DNA of 64,000 nt from Acetobacteraceae bacterium. GTDB lineage: Bacteria; Pseudomonadota; Alphaproteobacteria; Acetobacterales; Acetobacteraceae. The position numbers and the translations under genes were made by a program. The first letter of the stretch is position 1, and each line of letters opens with the position of its first letter. This document shows positions 24,724 through 33,060 of this stretch, in pieces. Location of the stretch: positions 1-64,000 of the forward strand of contig DNXO01000034.1 in assembly GCA_003506895.1 (NCBI GenBank), in the 5' to 3' direction. A model generated the notes under the pieces. It saw nothing but the letters and a program-made list of their open reading frames with translations, did no database searches and was not told the origin of the DNA.

Positions 24724-25637
24724 TCGCGGCCTCCCGATTGCAGAATTCGGCCCATAAAGCCACCAGGGAAGAACAGAATCACCACCAGGGCGACGGCGGA
24801 CACCACGAAGGTGGCCAGTTGGCCCAACGGCCGCAGGATTTCGCCCGCGCCGATCAGGAAGATCGCCCCCAGCGCGGCGCCGATGATGGTGCGCCGGCCA
24901 CCCAGCACGGCGGCGATGATGACGTTCACGCCGACGGCGATATCCACGACGGTGCCGACCGAGGCGGTGCCCATGTAGAAGATCAGCATCGCGCCGGCCA
25001 AACCGGAAAAGAACGCGCTGATGCAGAACGCCGCGAGCTTGTGCTTGGCGACGTTGAAGCCCAACGCCGCGGCCTCGGTGGCATTCTGGCCGCTGGCTTG
25101 CAGGATCAGCCCGACCGGCGATTGCGCCAGCCCGAACAGAATGGCACCGCTGACGGTCATGAAGACCAAGGCGTAGTAATAGTTGGTATTGTCGTCGATC
25201 GACAGCACGTCGGGCAGGTCGAGCCCGATCTCGCCGCCGGTGATGCCGGCGAACAGCACGATCATGTTCTGTAGCAGTAGCACCGCCACCAGGGTGACGA
25301 GACCGAAGTACGGTCCGGTCAGGCGGAGGGCCGGCACCGCCAGAACAGCACCGGCGATGACCGCGGCGAACGCGCCAGCCACCAGGCAGGCCGGGATCGG
25401 CCATAGCCAATAGTGGTTGAGAAGAGCGGCCGTGTAGGCGCCAATGCCGATCAGGAAGCTGGGGCCGAAGTTGACCTCGCCGGCGAAGCCGAACAGCAGG
25501 TCCCACGACATGGCGAACACGGCATAATAATATGCCAGCGTCAGCAGCCCCAGGATGTAGCCGTCAACGCCCAACGGCAGCAGGGCCATAACGATCAGCG
25601 CCGGGACGGCGAGCTGGAAGGTGCGAGAGCGTATCAT
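24720..25637 (-). CDS. livM: Branched-chain amino acid ABC transporter permease LivM-like
   Basis: A 305-residue integral membrane protein with about eight to nine hydrophobic helices and the LivM-typical motifs GFAGEVNFGPSFLIGIGAY (about 50-68) and the cytoplasmic loop AAALGFNVAKHKLAAFCISA (about 190-209), followed by GGRRTIIGAALGA. It starts 3 nt after the livH stop with an AGGAG ribosome site and overlaps the fused ATPase gene. It forms the translocation pore with LivH. Confidence 0.9.
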   Translation of the reverse strand: MIRSRTFQLAVPALIVMALLPLGVDGYILGLLTLAYYYAVFAMSWDLLFGFAGEVNFGPSFLIGIGAYTAALLNHYWLWPIPACLVAGAFAAVIAGAVLAVPALRLTGPYFGLVTLVAVLLLQNMIVLFAGITGGEIGLDLPDVLSIDDNTNYYYALVFMTVSGAILFGLAQSPVGLILQASGQNATEAAALGFNVAKHKLAAFCISAFFSGLAGAMLIFYMGTASVGTVVDIAVGVNVIIAAVLGGRRTIIGAALGAIFLIGAGEILRPLGQLATFVVSAVALVVILFFPGGFMGRILQSGGRE

Positions 25638-25640
25638 CGT

Positions 25641-26516
25641 CTATCTCCTCCCCAGCAGGCCTTGCGGCCGCAGATAGACCACCAGGACCAGAAGCAGCAG
25701 CACCGGCACCGTGCGGATAGACGGGGACACCAGATAGGCGGTCATCGTTTCCAAATAGCCCACAACGTAAGCGGCGATCAGCGAGCCGGAGACGCTGCCC
25801 AGCCCACCCAGCACGACGATGGAAAAGGCGCTGGCGGTGAGCGTGCCGGCGTTGGCGGAACTGACGCCCAGGAAGGCGCCCAACAGCACGCCGGCGATGC
25901 CGGCCAGGATGCCGTAGATCGCCCAGACCAGCACGTAAATGTTCGACATCTCAAACCCCAGCAGGGTCAGCCCGCGCGGATTCATCGAGGCCGCCAACAG
26001 CGACTTGCCGGTGCGGGTGCGGTTGACCAGCAGATACAGCAACCCGATCGCGCCCCAGGACAGCGCGGCGGTGAGGATCTCATTCCACGGGGTGCGAACG
26101 CCCAGGATCATCACCACACCGTCCACCAATGGACGCACGGTCTTGGGGTTGTCGGTAAACAGGTAGGCCACCGCTTCTTGCAGCATGATGCCCCACAGCA
26201 GCGTGCCGGTGAGCACGAAGATCTCTTTCTCCTCCTTCGGGATCGCGCCCGAGTTCTGGATCGGCCGGACGATCACGCTGTAGGTGAAGAATGCGCAGGC
26301 CAGGGCAGCGGCGACGCCAGCCAGGGCGCCGAGATATGCGCCCGCGCCGAATGTGCCGGCCACCCACCAGGCGATGACCGCGGCCACCACCATGATCGCG
26401 CCATGCGACAGGTTCAGCACGCCGGAAACACCAAAGATCAGGGTGAAACCGGTCGCGCCGAGTGCGTAGAGACTGCTGATCGCGAAGCCGTCGATCAGGA
26501 TCTGCAAAGCGAGCAT
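25641..26516 (-). CDS. livH: Branched-chain amino acid ABC transporter permease LivH-like
   Basis: A 291-residue permease. The N-terminal DGFAISSLYALGATGFTLIF and VLNLSHGAIMVVAA are classic LivH features, as are the cytoplasmic loop NPRGLTLLGFEMSNIYVLVW and the C-terminal LIAAYVVGYLETM. It pairs with LivM to make the membrane channel. A GGAG ribosome site lies upstream of the ATG at 26516. It is second in the operon, after the binding protein gene, separated by 156 nt that hold a palindrome array and a hairpin; this could lower expression relative to the binding protein. Confidence 0.9.
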   Translation of the reverse strand: MLALQILIDGFAISSLYALGATGFTLIFGVSGVLNLSHGAIMVVAAVIAWWVAGTFGAGAYLGALAGVAAALACAFFTYSVIVRPIQNSGAIPKEEKEIFVLTGTLLWGIMLQEAVAYLFTDNPKTVRPLVDGVVMILGVRTPWNEILTAALSWGAIGLLYLLVNRTRTGKSLLAASMNPRGLTLLGFEMSNIYVLVWAIYGILAGIAGVLLGAFLGVSSANAGTLTASAFSIVVLGGLGSVSGSLIAAYVVGYLETMTAYLVSPSIRTVPVLLLLVLVVYLRPQGLLGRR

Positions 26517-26564
26517 GGGACTCCGTGTGTTCTTTCCGCCATGACCCGGCGTACAATCTTCGTC

Positions 26565-26635
26565 ATGGCCGGGCGCGTGTCCCGGCCATCATCTTGTCAA
26601 ACGCCGAAGCGCGGGCGGCCGGGACAAGCCCGGCC
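26565..26635. repeat. Pair of ATGGCCGGG palindromes (BIME-like)
   Basis: Two inverted repeats lie in the livK-livH spacer: ATGGCCGGG/CCCGGCCAT (26565-26573 and 26581-26589), and GGCCGGG/CCCGGCC (26617-26623 and 26629-26635). Elements of this CATGGCCGGG type recur between genes in many alphaproteobacterial genomes. A related half, GACAAGCCCGGC, recurs at 41810-41821. Confidence 0.7.
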
Positions 26636-26636
26636 A

Positions 26637-26667
26637 TGACTGGCGAGTGAAAAAGCCTCGCCAGTCA
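26637..26667 (-). terminator. Hairpin after the Liv substrate-binding protein gene
   Basis: TGACTGGCGAG (26637-26647) and CTCGCCAGTCA (26657-26667) form an 11-bp stem just past the livK stop (26673). The loop, not the 3' side, holds the T-run on the minus strand. It probably acts as partial termination or 3'-end protection, giving more binding protein than permease. Confidence 0.6.
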
Positions 26668-26672
26668 CCCCC

Positions 26673-27902
26673 TTATTGCGGCAGCTTGGTGAACGCCGGG
26701 AACACCATCTTGCCGGTCGCGACGTTCGCCGGCCAGATCGTCACCGGATTGCCGTTCTGCCACTGCACCATCAGGCCGGTGATGTAGCCCTCGCCGATCT
26801 TCATGCCATGCGCGAACGTGTTGTCCTTCGGCAGGAATTCGATGCGGCCGATGGTGCCGACATAGTCGGTCTTTTCCATTGCCTCGACCATCTTGTCCGG
26901 GTCCGTACCGCCAGCCTTGCGGATCGCCTCGGCCCACATGAACACCTCGTCGTAGGACTGATAGGCGGCATAGCCCGGCAGGCTGCCGTACTTTTCCTTG
27001 TAGGCCTTGGCGAACGGAATGGTCTTCGCGGTTACCGCGACATCCGGCGCCGCGACCATGTTGAAGATCACGCCATCGGCCGCGCCGTTGGTATCTTTCC
27101 AGAAGGTCGCATTGGTCGCCTGGCTGGCAATGCCGTACATCGGCATCGGCACTTGCTGCTGCTGCCACTGCACCGTCGGCTGCACACCGACATGGCTGAT
27201 GCCGGTGACGATCACGTCCGGCTTCTCACCTTCGATCTTGTTGAAGATCGGGGTGAAGTCGGTGGTGTCAGGCGACAGACGGATATGGTCCAGGACCTTC
27301 AGCCCGCTGGCGGGCAGGCACTTCACGTATTCCTCGTCCAGCGGGATCGTCCAGGCGGCATCCTCGCTCATGATCACGGCGGTCTTCATCTTCAGGTCGT
27401 TGACCATCAGGGCCTTGCCGGCCTCGCAGACCACGTCCGAGAGCTGGGTCGATGCCAGATAGCCATGGAACACGTATTTCATGTGATCGTAATCGTCATG
27501 CACGCGCTTGGTGATCTCGTTGCTGGCCGCACCCGGCGTGATCAGCGGCATCTTCAGGCGGCCGGCCCAAGGCTCCAGCGCCAGCACGACTTCCGAGATA
27601 TAGGACGCGATCACGGCAGCCACCTTATCCTGCTGCGCGGCCCGCTGGAATGCGCGCACCGCATCGGCGGCGGAGCTATGGTCGTCGTAATCGACGATCT
27701 CAATCATGCGGCCGTTGACGCCGCCTTTCGCGTTGATTTCCTCGGCGGCCATCTTGGCGGCATTCGGAATGCCGACGCCACTGATGGCCGAGGTTTCGGC
27801 GATGACACCGATCTTGATCGGATCCGCCGCCCGGGCGGCCGGAGCCGCGAATGCCAGTCCGAATGCGGCGCTAGCGATGCCAATCTTATGCGTAATCCGC
27901 AT
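26673..27902 (-). CDS. livK: Branched-chain amino acid-type ABC substrate-binding protein
   Basis: A 409-residue periplasmic binding protein of the LivK class: signal peptide 1-25 (ending APAARA), then DPIKIGVIAETSAISGVG, AAKMAAEEINAKGGVNGRMI and the bilobed Peripla_BP_6 layout. A start at 27902 is preceded by AGGAAACGG; an ATG five codons earlier overlaps that site. It delivers ligand to the LivHM/LivGF complex encoded downstream. Members take up leucine-type amino acids, but also amides, urea or aromatic acids; the closeness to hpd/hmgA makes an aromatic or branched-chain ligand equally possible. Confidence 0.88.
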   Translation of the reverse strand: MRITHKIGIASAAFGLAFAAPAARAADPIKIGVIAETSAISGVGIPNAAKMAAEEINAKGGVNGRMIEIVDYDDHSSAADAVRAFQRAAQQDKVAAVIASYISEVVLALEPWAGRLKMPLITPGAASNEITKRVHDDYDHMKYVFHGYLASTQLSDVVCEAGKALMVNDLKMKTAVIMSEDAAWTIPLDEEYVKCLPASGLKVLDHIRLSPDTTDFTPIFNKIEGEKPDVIVTGISHVGVQPTVQWQQQQVPMPMYGIASQATNATFWKDTNGAADGVIFNMVAAPDVAVTAKTIPFAKAYKEKYGSLPGYAAYQSYDEVFMWAEAIRKAGGTDPDKMVEAMEKTDYVGTIGRIEFLPKDNTFAHGMKIGEGYITGLMVQWQNGNPVTIWPANVATGKMVFPAFTKLPQ

Positions 27903-28079
27903 GGTCCGTTTCCTCATGTGTCCCTACGACTGCCGCGACGTTTTCACGGCGATCGTTAAATGCTTGATCGGCTTCGACAACGCAACCCGATTTGTTGCCA
28001 AAATCGCCGTCGCGGTCTGGTTGGCTGCGTCATTCTCGCAATGTTTCGCCGCCCGTCATGACAAATGCCAATAAGCCGC

Positions 28080-28559
28080 CTAACGGGACGCCTTTGAAAG
28101 CGGCAACCGGACCGTTTCCTTCAGCCGGTCCAGCACGATGGAGGACCGCACGCGCCCCACCGTATCGTGCGCGAGCAAAACGTCATTGACCAGAATCGAC
28201 AGATCTTTCAGATCGCGAACGACGATTTTCAGCAGATAATCGGCGTCGCCCGTCAGGGCGTAGGCCTCCTGCACCTCATCAACGCCGGCGACCAGATCGC
28301 GGAACGCTCGGGCATTGTCGCGGCTGTGCGTGGCCAGCGTCACGTTAACGAACACCAACAACCCAAATCCCAGCGCCTCGGCCGCCAGATCGGCCCGATA
28401 GCCGCGGATCAGGCCCGAAGCCTCCAGTGCCGACCGCCGGCGGGAGCATTGTGAGGGTGATAAACCGATCCGCTCCCCGACCTCCTGGTTGGTCAGGCGG
28501 CCATTGTCCTGAAGCGCGGCCAGCAGCCGCAGATCGAAACTGTCGAGGATTTCTTGCAT
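28080..28559 (-). CDS. Lrp/AsnC-family transcriptional regulator
   Basis: A 159-residue regulator. The helix-turn-helix is in residues about 5-55 (DSFDLRLLAALQDNGRLTNQ; EVGERIGLSPSQCSRRRSAL) and the RAM effector-binding domain in about 65-150 (VFVNVTLATHS, VQEAYALTGDADYLLKIVVR). It is divergent from hpd (118 nt apart), so control of tyrosine catabolism and of itself is the natural inference; Lrp-type proteins often sense amino acids. Two copies of TTGCATGATTTGT lie over and just upstream of its start. The open frame extends upstream across the spacer and into hpd without homology. Confidence 0.88.
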   Translation of the reverse strand: MQEILDSFDLRLLAALQDNGRLTNQEVGERIGLSPSQCSRRRSALEASGLIRGYRADLAAEALGFGLLVFVNVTLATHSRDNARAFRDLVAGVDEVQEAYALTGDADYLLKIVVRDLKDLSILVNDVLLAHDTVGRVRSSIVLDRLKETVRLPLSKASR

Positions 28560-28586
28560 GATTTGTCCAATAATTGCATGATTTGT
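28554..28586. promoter_or_regulatory. Direct repeats in the lrp-hpd divergent spacer
   Basis: TTGCATGATTTGT occurs twice, at 28554-28566 and 28574-28586, 20 bp apart (about two helical turns). The first copy covers the regulator's start codon. The phasing fits cooperative binding of an Lrp-type octamer and suggests autorepression and/or control of hpd. Confidence 0.5.
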
Positions 28587-28677
28587 GCCTTTCATAGCGG
28601 ATTTTGTCGCAAAATGCACAGCAATTGCCGACGTTTTGAGTGACCATGCGGGCTTCCGAAAAGGGAGATCACACCGC

Positions 28678-29781
28678 ATGGGCCCATTCCCCCACGACGC
28701 GCCGCCCGCTCGGATTACACCCGACAACCCGGCCGGTACCGACGGCTTCGGCTTCGTCGAATTCGCCCACCCCAATCCGGCCGAACTGCATGCGCTGTTC
28801 CAGATGATGGGCTTCACCGCCGTCGCGACGCATCGCACCAAGGCAATCACCCTCTACCGGCAGGGCGATGTGGATTACCTGGTGAACGAGGAACCCGGCA
28901 GCCATGCCGCCCGGTTCGCCCAGAGCCATGGCCCCTGCGCGCCGTCGATGGCGTTCCGCGTGGTTGACGCCAAACAGGCGTTCCAACGGGCGGTGGCCAT
29001 GGGCGAGGAACCCGCGCGCGAAGGTCTGGCGATGGATATCCCGGCGATAAAGGGCATCGGCGGGTCACTGCTGTATTTCGTCGATCGGTATGGCGACAAG
29101 GGCTCCGTTTACGACGCGGACTTTACCTGGATGGGTTCGCGCGATCCCAAGCCCGAGGGCCAGGGGCTTTATTACCTCGATCACCTGACCCACAACGTCG
29201 GGCGCGGCCGGATGAATGTCTGGGCCGGGTTTTATGAGCGTATCTTCAACTTCAAGGAAATCCGCTACTTCGACATCAAGGGCGAATACACCGGACTGTT
29301 CTCGCGCGCGTTGACCAGCCCTGACGGCAAGATCCGCATCCCGATCAACGAATCCGCCGACGACAACAGCCAGATCGAGGAATACCTGCACGCCTATAAA
29401 GGTGAGGGCATTCAGCACCTCGCCTGCGGCTGCCGTGATGTTTACGCGACGGTGGAAGCGCTGCGCGACCGCGGTCTTCGCTTCATGCCGGCGCCCCCCG
29501 AAACCTATTACGAACGGGTGGGCGAGCGGATCCCTGGCCATGGCGAGGACCTCGGCCGGCTGCGGCGTGGCGGGCTGCTGCTGGATGGTTCGGCGGACAG
29601 TCAGGGCACGAAGGTGTTGCTGCAGGTGTTCTCGGCCACGGTGATCGGGCCGATCTTCTTCGAATTCATCCAGCGCAAGGGCGACGAGGGCTTCGGCCAC
29701 GGCAACTTCCGAGCGCTGTTTCTGTCGATCGAAGAGGATCAGGTTCGGCGAGGGGTGCTGGCGCCGATCGCCGCGAAGTAG
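28678..29781 (+). CDS. hpd: 4-hydroxyphenylpyruvate dioxygenase
   Basis: A 367-residue Fe(II) dioxygenase converting 4-hydroxyphenylpyruvate to homogentisate in tyrosine breakdown. It has two vicinal-oxygen-chelate halves. The catalytic C-terminal half carries the iron ligands His (YLDHLTHNV, near residue 176), His (GIQHLAC, near 247) and Glu (FFEFIQR, near 326). The start at 28678 has an AAGGGAG site; the frame is open further upstream through the regulatory repeats. hmgA follows 47 nt downstream. It is divergent from an Lrp-type gene. The later pathway genes (fumarylacetoacetase, isomerase) are not in the window. Confidence 0.93.
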   Translation: MGPFPHDAPPARITPDNPAGTDGFGFVEFAHPNPAELHALFQMMGFTAVATHRTKAITLYRQGDVDYLVNEEPGSHAARFAQSHGPCAPSMAFRVVDAKQAFQRAVAMGEEPAREGLAMDIPAIKGIGGSLLYFVDRYGDKGSVYDADFTWMGSRDPKPEGQGLYYLDHLTHNVGRGRMNVWAGFYERIFNFKEIRYFDIKGEYTGLFSRALTSPDGKIRIPINESADDNSQIEEYLHAYKGEGIQHLACGCRDVYATVEALRDRGLRFMPAPPETYYERVGERIPGHGEDLGRLRRGGLLLDGSADSQGTKVLLQVFSATVIGPIFFEFIQRKGDEGFGHGNFRALFLSIEEDQVRRGVLAPIAAK

Positions 29782-29828
29782 TTTTATCCCGGCATGAAGG
29801 CACGATGAAGAAAGGGGGGAAGCAAACA

Positions 29829-31151
29829 ATGAACGACATCGCCGCGATCTCGGTCGCCACCACCGGCTATCAGTCGGGGTTCGGCAACGGCTTCGAAACC
29901 GAGGCGCTGCCCGGCGCGCTTCCGGTCGGCCGCAATTCTCCGCAGCGCTGCGCCTATGGCCTGTATGCGGAGCAGATCAGCGGCTCCCCGTTCACCGCCC
30001 CGCGCGCGAGCAATCAGCGGAGCTGGCTATATCGCATCCGGCCCACCGTCGCGCATTGGGGCACGTTTCGTCCGGTCGATGCCGGGTTGTGGCGCACAGC
30101 CCCCGCCACCGACACCCCGACGGCCCCTGCCCCGATGCGCTGGGATCCGATTCCGGTGCCGGACGAGGCAGTGACTTTCCCGGGCGGCGTTCGGACCATC
30201 ACCACGGCGGGCGATGCTGGCACCCAGGCCGGAATGGCGACCCATATCTATGTCGCCACCCGGTCGATGGTGGACGAATACTTCTATAATGCCGACGGCG
30301 AGATGATGTTCGTCCCGCAGCAAGGCACCATCCGCCTGCTTACGGAGCTTGGGGTCATTGACGCCGGCCCGGGTGAGGTCGCGGTTATTCCGCGCGGCAT
30401 CAAATTCAGCGTCGAACTGCCCGGTGGGCCGGTGCGCGGTTACCTCTGCGAAAACTATGGCGGCGCATTCACCCTGCCGGAACGCGGACCGATCGGCGCC
30501 AACTGCCTGGCGAATCCGCGCGACTTCCTGACGCCAGTCGCCGCTTACCAGGATCGCGACGCGCCCTCCCGGCTGGTCGTGAAGTGGGGCGGGGCGATGT
30601 GGGAGACCGATATCGATCACTCACCGCTGGACGTCGTGGCGTGGCACGGCAACTACGCGCCGTATAAGTACGATCTGCGCCGCTTTTCCCCGGTTGGGCC
30701 CGTGGGGTTCGATCATGCCGATCCGTCGATCTTCACGACCTTGACCTCGCCTAGCGAGACGCCCGGCACGGCGAACATCGACTTCGTTATTTTCCCGGAG
30801 CGCTGGATGGTCGCGGAGAATACCTTCCGGCCGCCTTGGTACCACATGAACATCATGAGCGAGTTCATGGGACTGATTTTCGGCGTCTATGATGGCAAGA
30901 CCGGGGGCGGGTTCGTGCCGGGCGGCTTCTCGCTGCATAACACGATGCTGCCGCATGGGCCGGACCGGGATGCATTTGAAGGTGCAAGTGCCGCGGATCT
31001 GAAGCCGCACAAGCTGGAGGGTACTCTGGCGTTCATGTTCGAGACTCGGTTTCCGCAGCGGGTGACCGAGTATGCGGCTGGGTTGGTACAGCCTGCTTAC
31101 GGCACTTATGGCCGGGCTTTGCTGAAGCGGTTCGATCCATCCCGGCGATAG
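29829..31151 (+). CDS. hmgA: Homogentisate 1,2-dioxygenase
   Basis: A 440-residue ring-cleaving dioxygenase that opens homogentisate to maleylacetoacetate. The N-terminus [19 protein letters not shown] is diagnostic. The iron site is seen in [13 protein letters not shown] (His and Glu) and [12 protein letters not shown] (His). Length matches the family (about 435-445). An AGGGGGG ribosome site precedes the ATG at 29829; an in-frame ATG at 29805 is less likely. With hpd it forms the two-step route from 4-hydroxyphenylpyruvate. Confidence 0.94.
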   Translation: MNDIAAISVATTGYQSGFGNGFETEALPGALPVGRNSPQRCAYGLYAEQISGSPFTAPRASNQRSWLYRIRPTVAHWGTFRPVDAGLWRTAPATDTPTAPAPMRWDPIPVPDEAVTFPGGVRTITTAGDAGTQAGMATHIYVATRSMVDEYFYNADGEMMFVPQQGTIRLLTELGVIDAGPGEVAVIPRGIKFSVELPGGPVRGYLCENYGGAFTLPERGPIGANCLANPRDFLTPVAAYQDRDAPSRLVVKWGGAMWETDIDHSPLDVVAWHGNYAPYKYDLRRFSPVGPVGFDHADPSIFTTLTSPSETPGTANIDFVIFPERWMVAENTFRPPWYHMNIMSEFMGLIFGVYDGKTGGGFVPGGFSLHNTMLPHGPDRDAFEGASAADLKPHKLEGTLAFMFETRFPQRVTEYAAGLVQPAYGTYGRALLKRFDPSRR

Positions 31152-31172
31152 GGGGCGTTTAGCACGCGATTT

Positions 31173-31312
31173 GCGGACACGAAGTTTCACTGAGTATTCC
31201 ACGAAGTTTCACGAAGGTAGAGTTTTGCGGTTCGCGTGGGTTCCGGTCTCGACCGGACGGGGGTAACGCTTCGTGAAACTTCGTGGGATACTTCGTGAGT
31301 CTTCGTGTCCGC
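31173..31312. repeat. Dispersed palindromic intergenic element, copy 2
   Basis: It begins GCGGACACGAAGTTTCAC, contains CACGAAGTTTCACGAAGG near 31200-31217, and ends with CTTCGTGAAACTTCGTGGG (from 31268) and CTTCGTGTCCGC (31301-31312), the inverse of the start. It shares ends, internal blocks and length with the copy at 13446-13580. It lies just after hmgA. Confidence 0.75.
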
Positions 31313-31351
31313 TTCCCCTTTCGTCCCCCAAGCCCAAGCCGAGAAACAAGA

Positions 31352-32536
31352 ATGACAACAAACCTCACCCGACGCGCCGCCATGACAGGTGCGGCACTAG
31401 CCCTGACCGCACCGGCCCGAGCGGCCAACGCCGTTCGCATCGGGGTCCTGACAGACGAAAACGGGCCTTACGCCGACGCTGGCGGCGCGGGGTCCGTTCT
31501 CGCCGCCCGCATGGCAGCTCAGGACTTCGGCGGTTCCGTCCTCGGCCGGACAATCGAGATCGTCCACGGCGACACCCAGAACAAGCCCGACATCGCCAGT
31601 TCCATCGCCCGGGGATGGTACGACACCGGTGTCGATGCAATCATCGACCTTCCCGTGACCCCGATCGCCGCCGCCGTGCAGCAGGTCGCGAAAGAAAAGA
31701 ACCGCACGGTCATGATCACCGGCGCGGCGATCACCGAGTTCACCTCGAAGCTATGCTCACCCACCAGCAGCCACTGGGCCGACGACACCCACGCCCTGAC
31801 CACCGGCGTCGCGCGTCTCATGAGCGGACCGAAGAGCCGGACCTGGTTCTTCATCACGGTCAATTTCAGCTTCGGCGAAGCACTGGAATCCATGACCGCC
31901 AAGGCGATCGAGGAAAGCGGCGGAAAAGTCGTGGGCGATGCGAAATTCCCAATCGCAAGCACGGAATTTTCGTCACAGATCCTGGCGGCACAAAGCTCCG
32001 GCGCGTCGATTATCGGGCTTGCGGCGGTGGGCAACGATCAGGTCAACCTGATCAAGCAGGCGGCCGAATTCGGCCTGCGCAAGAACGGCTTACAGTTGGC
32101 GGGATTCCTGGTCTATATCACCGACATTCACGCCCTGGGCCTGGCGGTCGCACAGGGTTTGAGCTTCCCGGCCAGTTTCTACTGGGATCAGAACGAGGCA
32201 AGCCGAGGGTTCGCGAAACGGTTCATGGCGGAGCATAAGACGGCGCCGACCAAGCAACAGGCGCTGAACTACGCCTCCAGCCTGCATTTCCTGAAAGCGA
32301 TGGCACAGGCTGGGACAGACGATCCGATCGCGGTCAACAAAGCGATGCGGGCGCTGCCAGTCTCGTATTTTGGCCGCCCGGCCACGCTGCGCGCCGATGG
32401 GCGGCTGCTGACCGATGTGACGTTGTATCGTGTGAAACAACCCAGCGAGAGTCACGGTCCGTGGGACTACTATACGGATGTCGGGACTCTGCCGGCGGCA
32501 GACGCCTTCTTGCCGATGAACCCCGCCTGCGCCTGA
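31352..32536 (+). CDS. ABC transporter substrate-binding protein (LivK-like)
   Basis: A 394-residue exported protein. The N-terminus MTTNLTRRAAMTGAALALTA has a twin-arginine-like RR before the hydrophobic core and an ARA cleavage region. The mature part follows the Peripla_BP_6 pattern (VRIGVLTDENGPYADAGGAG; AARMAAQDFGGSVLGRTIEI; TNAGVDAIIDLPVTP-like core). It is a second Liv-type binding protein, about 29% shorter in spacer context than a full operon: no permease or ATPase follows. It may feed the liv transporter at 23-27 kb or one encoded elsewhere. The frame is open upstream into the repeat element; the start at 31352 gives a proper signal peptide. Confidence 0.83.
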   Translation: MTTNLTRRAAMTGAALALTAPARAANAVRIGVLTDENGPYADAGGAGSVLAARMAAQDFGGSVLGRTIEIVHGDTQNKPDIASSIARGWYDTGVDAIIDLPVTPIAAAVQQVAKEKNRTVMITGAAITEFTSKLCSPTSSHWADDTHALTTGVARLMSGPKSRTWFFITVNFSFGEALESMTAKAIEESGGKVVGDAKFPIASTEFSSQILAAQSSGASIIGLAAVGNDQVNLIKQAAEFGLRKNGLQLAGFLVYITDIHALGLAVAQGLSFPASFYWDQNEASRGFAKRFMAEHKTAPTKQQALNYASSLHFLKAMAQAGTDDPIAVNKAMRALPVSYFGRPATLRADGRLLTDVTLYRVKQPSESHGPWDYYTDVGTLPAADAFLPMNPACA

Positions 32537-32548
32537 CATAAGGGCCGA

Positions 32549-32608
32549 TCCGGTGTCTATTCGGGTGGACGAGACCCATACCGTCTCGGGCATTCTACAG
32601 ACACCGGA
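32549..32608 (+). terminator. Two-part hairpin after the substrate-binding protein gene
   Basis: Outer arms TCCGGTGTCT (32549-32558) and AGACACCGGA (32599-32608) enclose inner arms CGAGAC (32570-32575) and GTCTCG (32583-32588). It lies 13 nt after the stop at 32536. There is no T-run, so it may be a 3'-end structure or a factor-dependent terminator. Apart from this and one small open frame, 32609-33060 shows no gene. Confidence 0.6.
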
Positions 32609-32707
32609 CCGGCGCGGGGATGGAGCATCCTTTCATGCCCAGCGTCGCGGTGGCACTGGCCGACATGGCAAGGACATGCAGGGTGCGGCAGCGTGGTTGG
32701 ATGGGGA

Positions 32708-32917
32708 CTAATCCGCCGCCTGCCCCACCGCTTCCGTCGTTATCGGGTCCGGATCATTACTGATCGCGTCGCTGAACGGCACGGAATCGTCACCGGGGTT
32801 GACCGCCATCTCCGCCACCGTGAACTCCACCGCCGCGACGATATGAGCCAGGTTCACTGTCGCAACCGAAGCGCCCGGCACCGGCGCACCCGGGAAATGC
32901 TTCGAGCGCCACGCCAT
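32708..32917 (-). CDS. Possible small acidic protein, unknown function
   Basis: A 69-residue open frame starting at ATG 32917, with GAGGG 8 nt upstream. The product is acidic at its C-terminus (VNPGDDSVPFSDAISNDPDP) with a hydrophobic middle (ATVNLAHIVAAVEFTVAEM). I recognise no family. The competing + strand frame is Arg/His-rich and looks like a shadow. It lies downstream of the large surface protein gene on the same strand, 144 nt past its stop. It may be a real small gene or chance. Confidence 0.3.
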   Translation of the reverse strand: MAWRSKHFPGAPVPGASVATVNLAHIVAAVEFTVAEMAVNPGDDSVPFSDAISNDPDPITTEAVGQAAD

Positions 32918-33060
32918 ATCAGCGCCCTCGGGCACGCCTGTAAGATCCAGCAACACGTCGAGAAGGATAACCCCCGTCTCCTACTTGCCGCGGGCGGGTT
33001 ATCCGCGCGGGTATCTGCTAGCATCGGAGCTGTATTTTGCCCTGCGGGTGTGTAAACGCC

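Noticed and set aside
24724..25506. Extension of the ATPase gene upstream to 25506
   Set aside because: That part is an out-of-frame reading of livM; the real start overlaps the livM stop.
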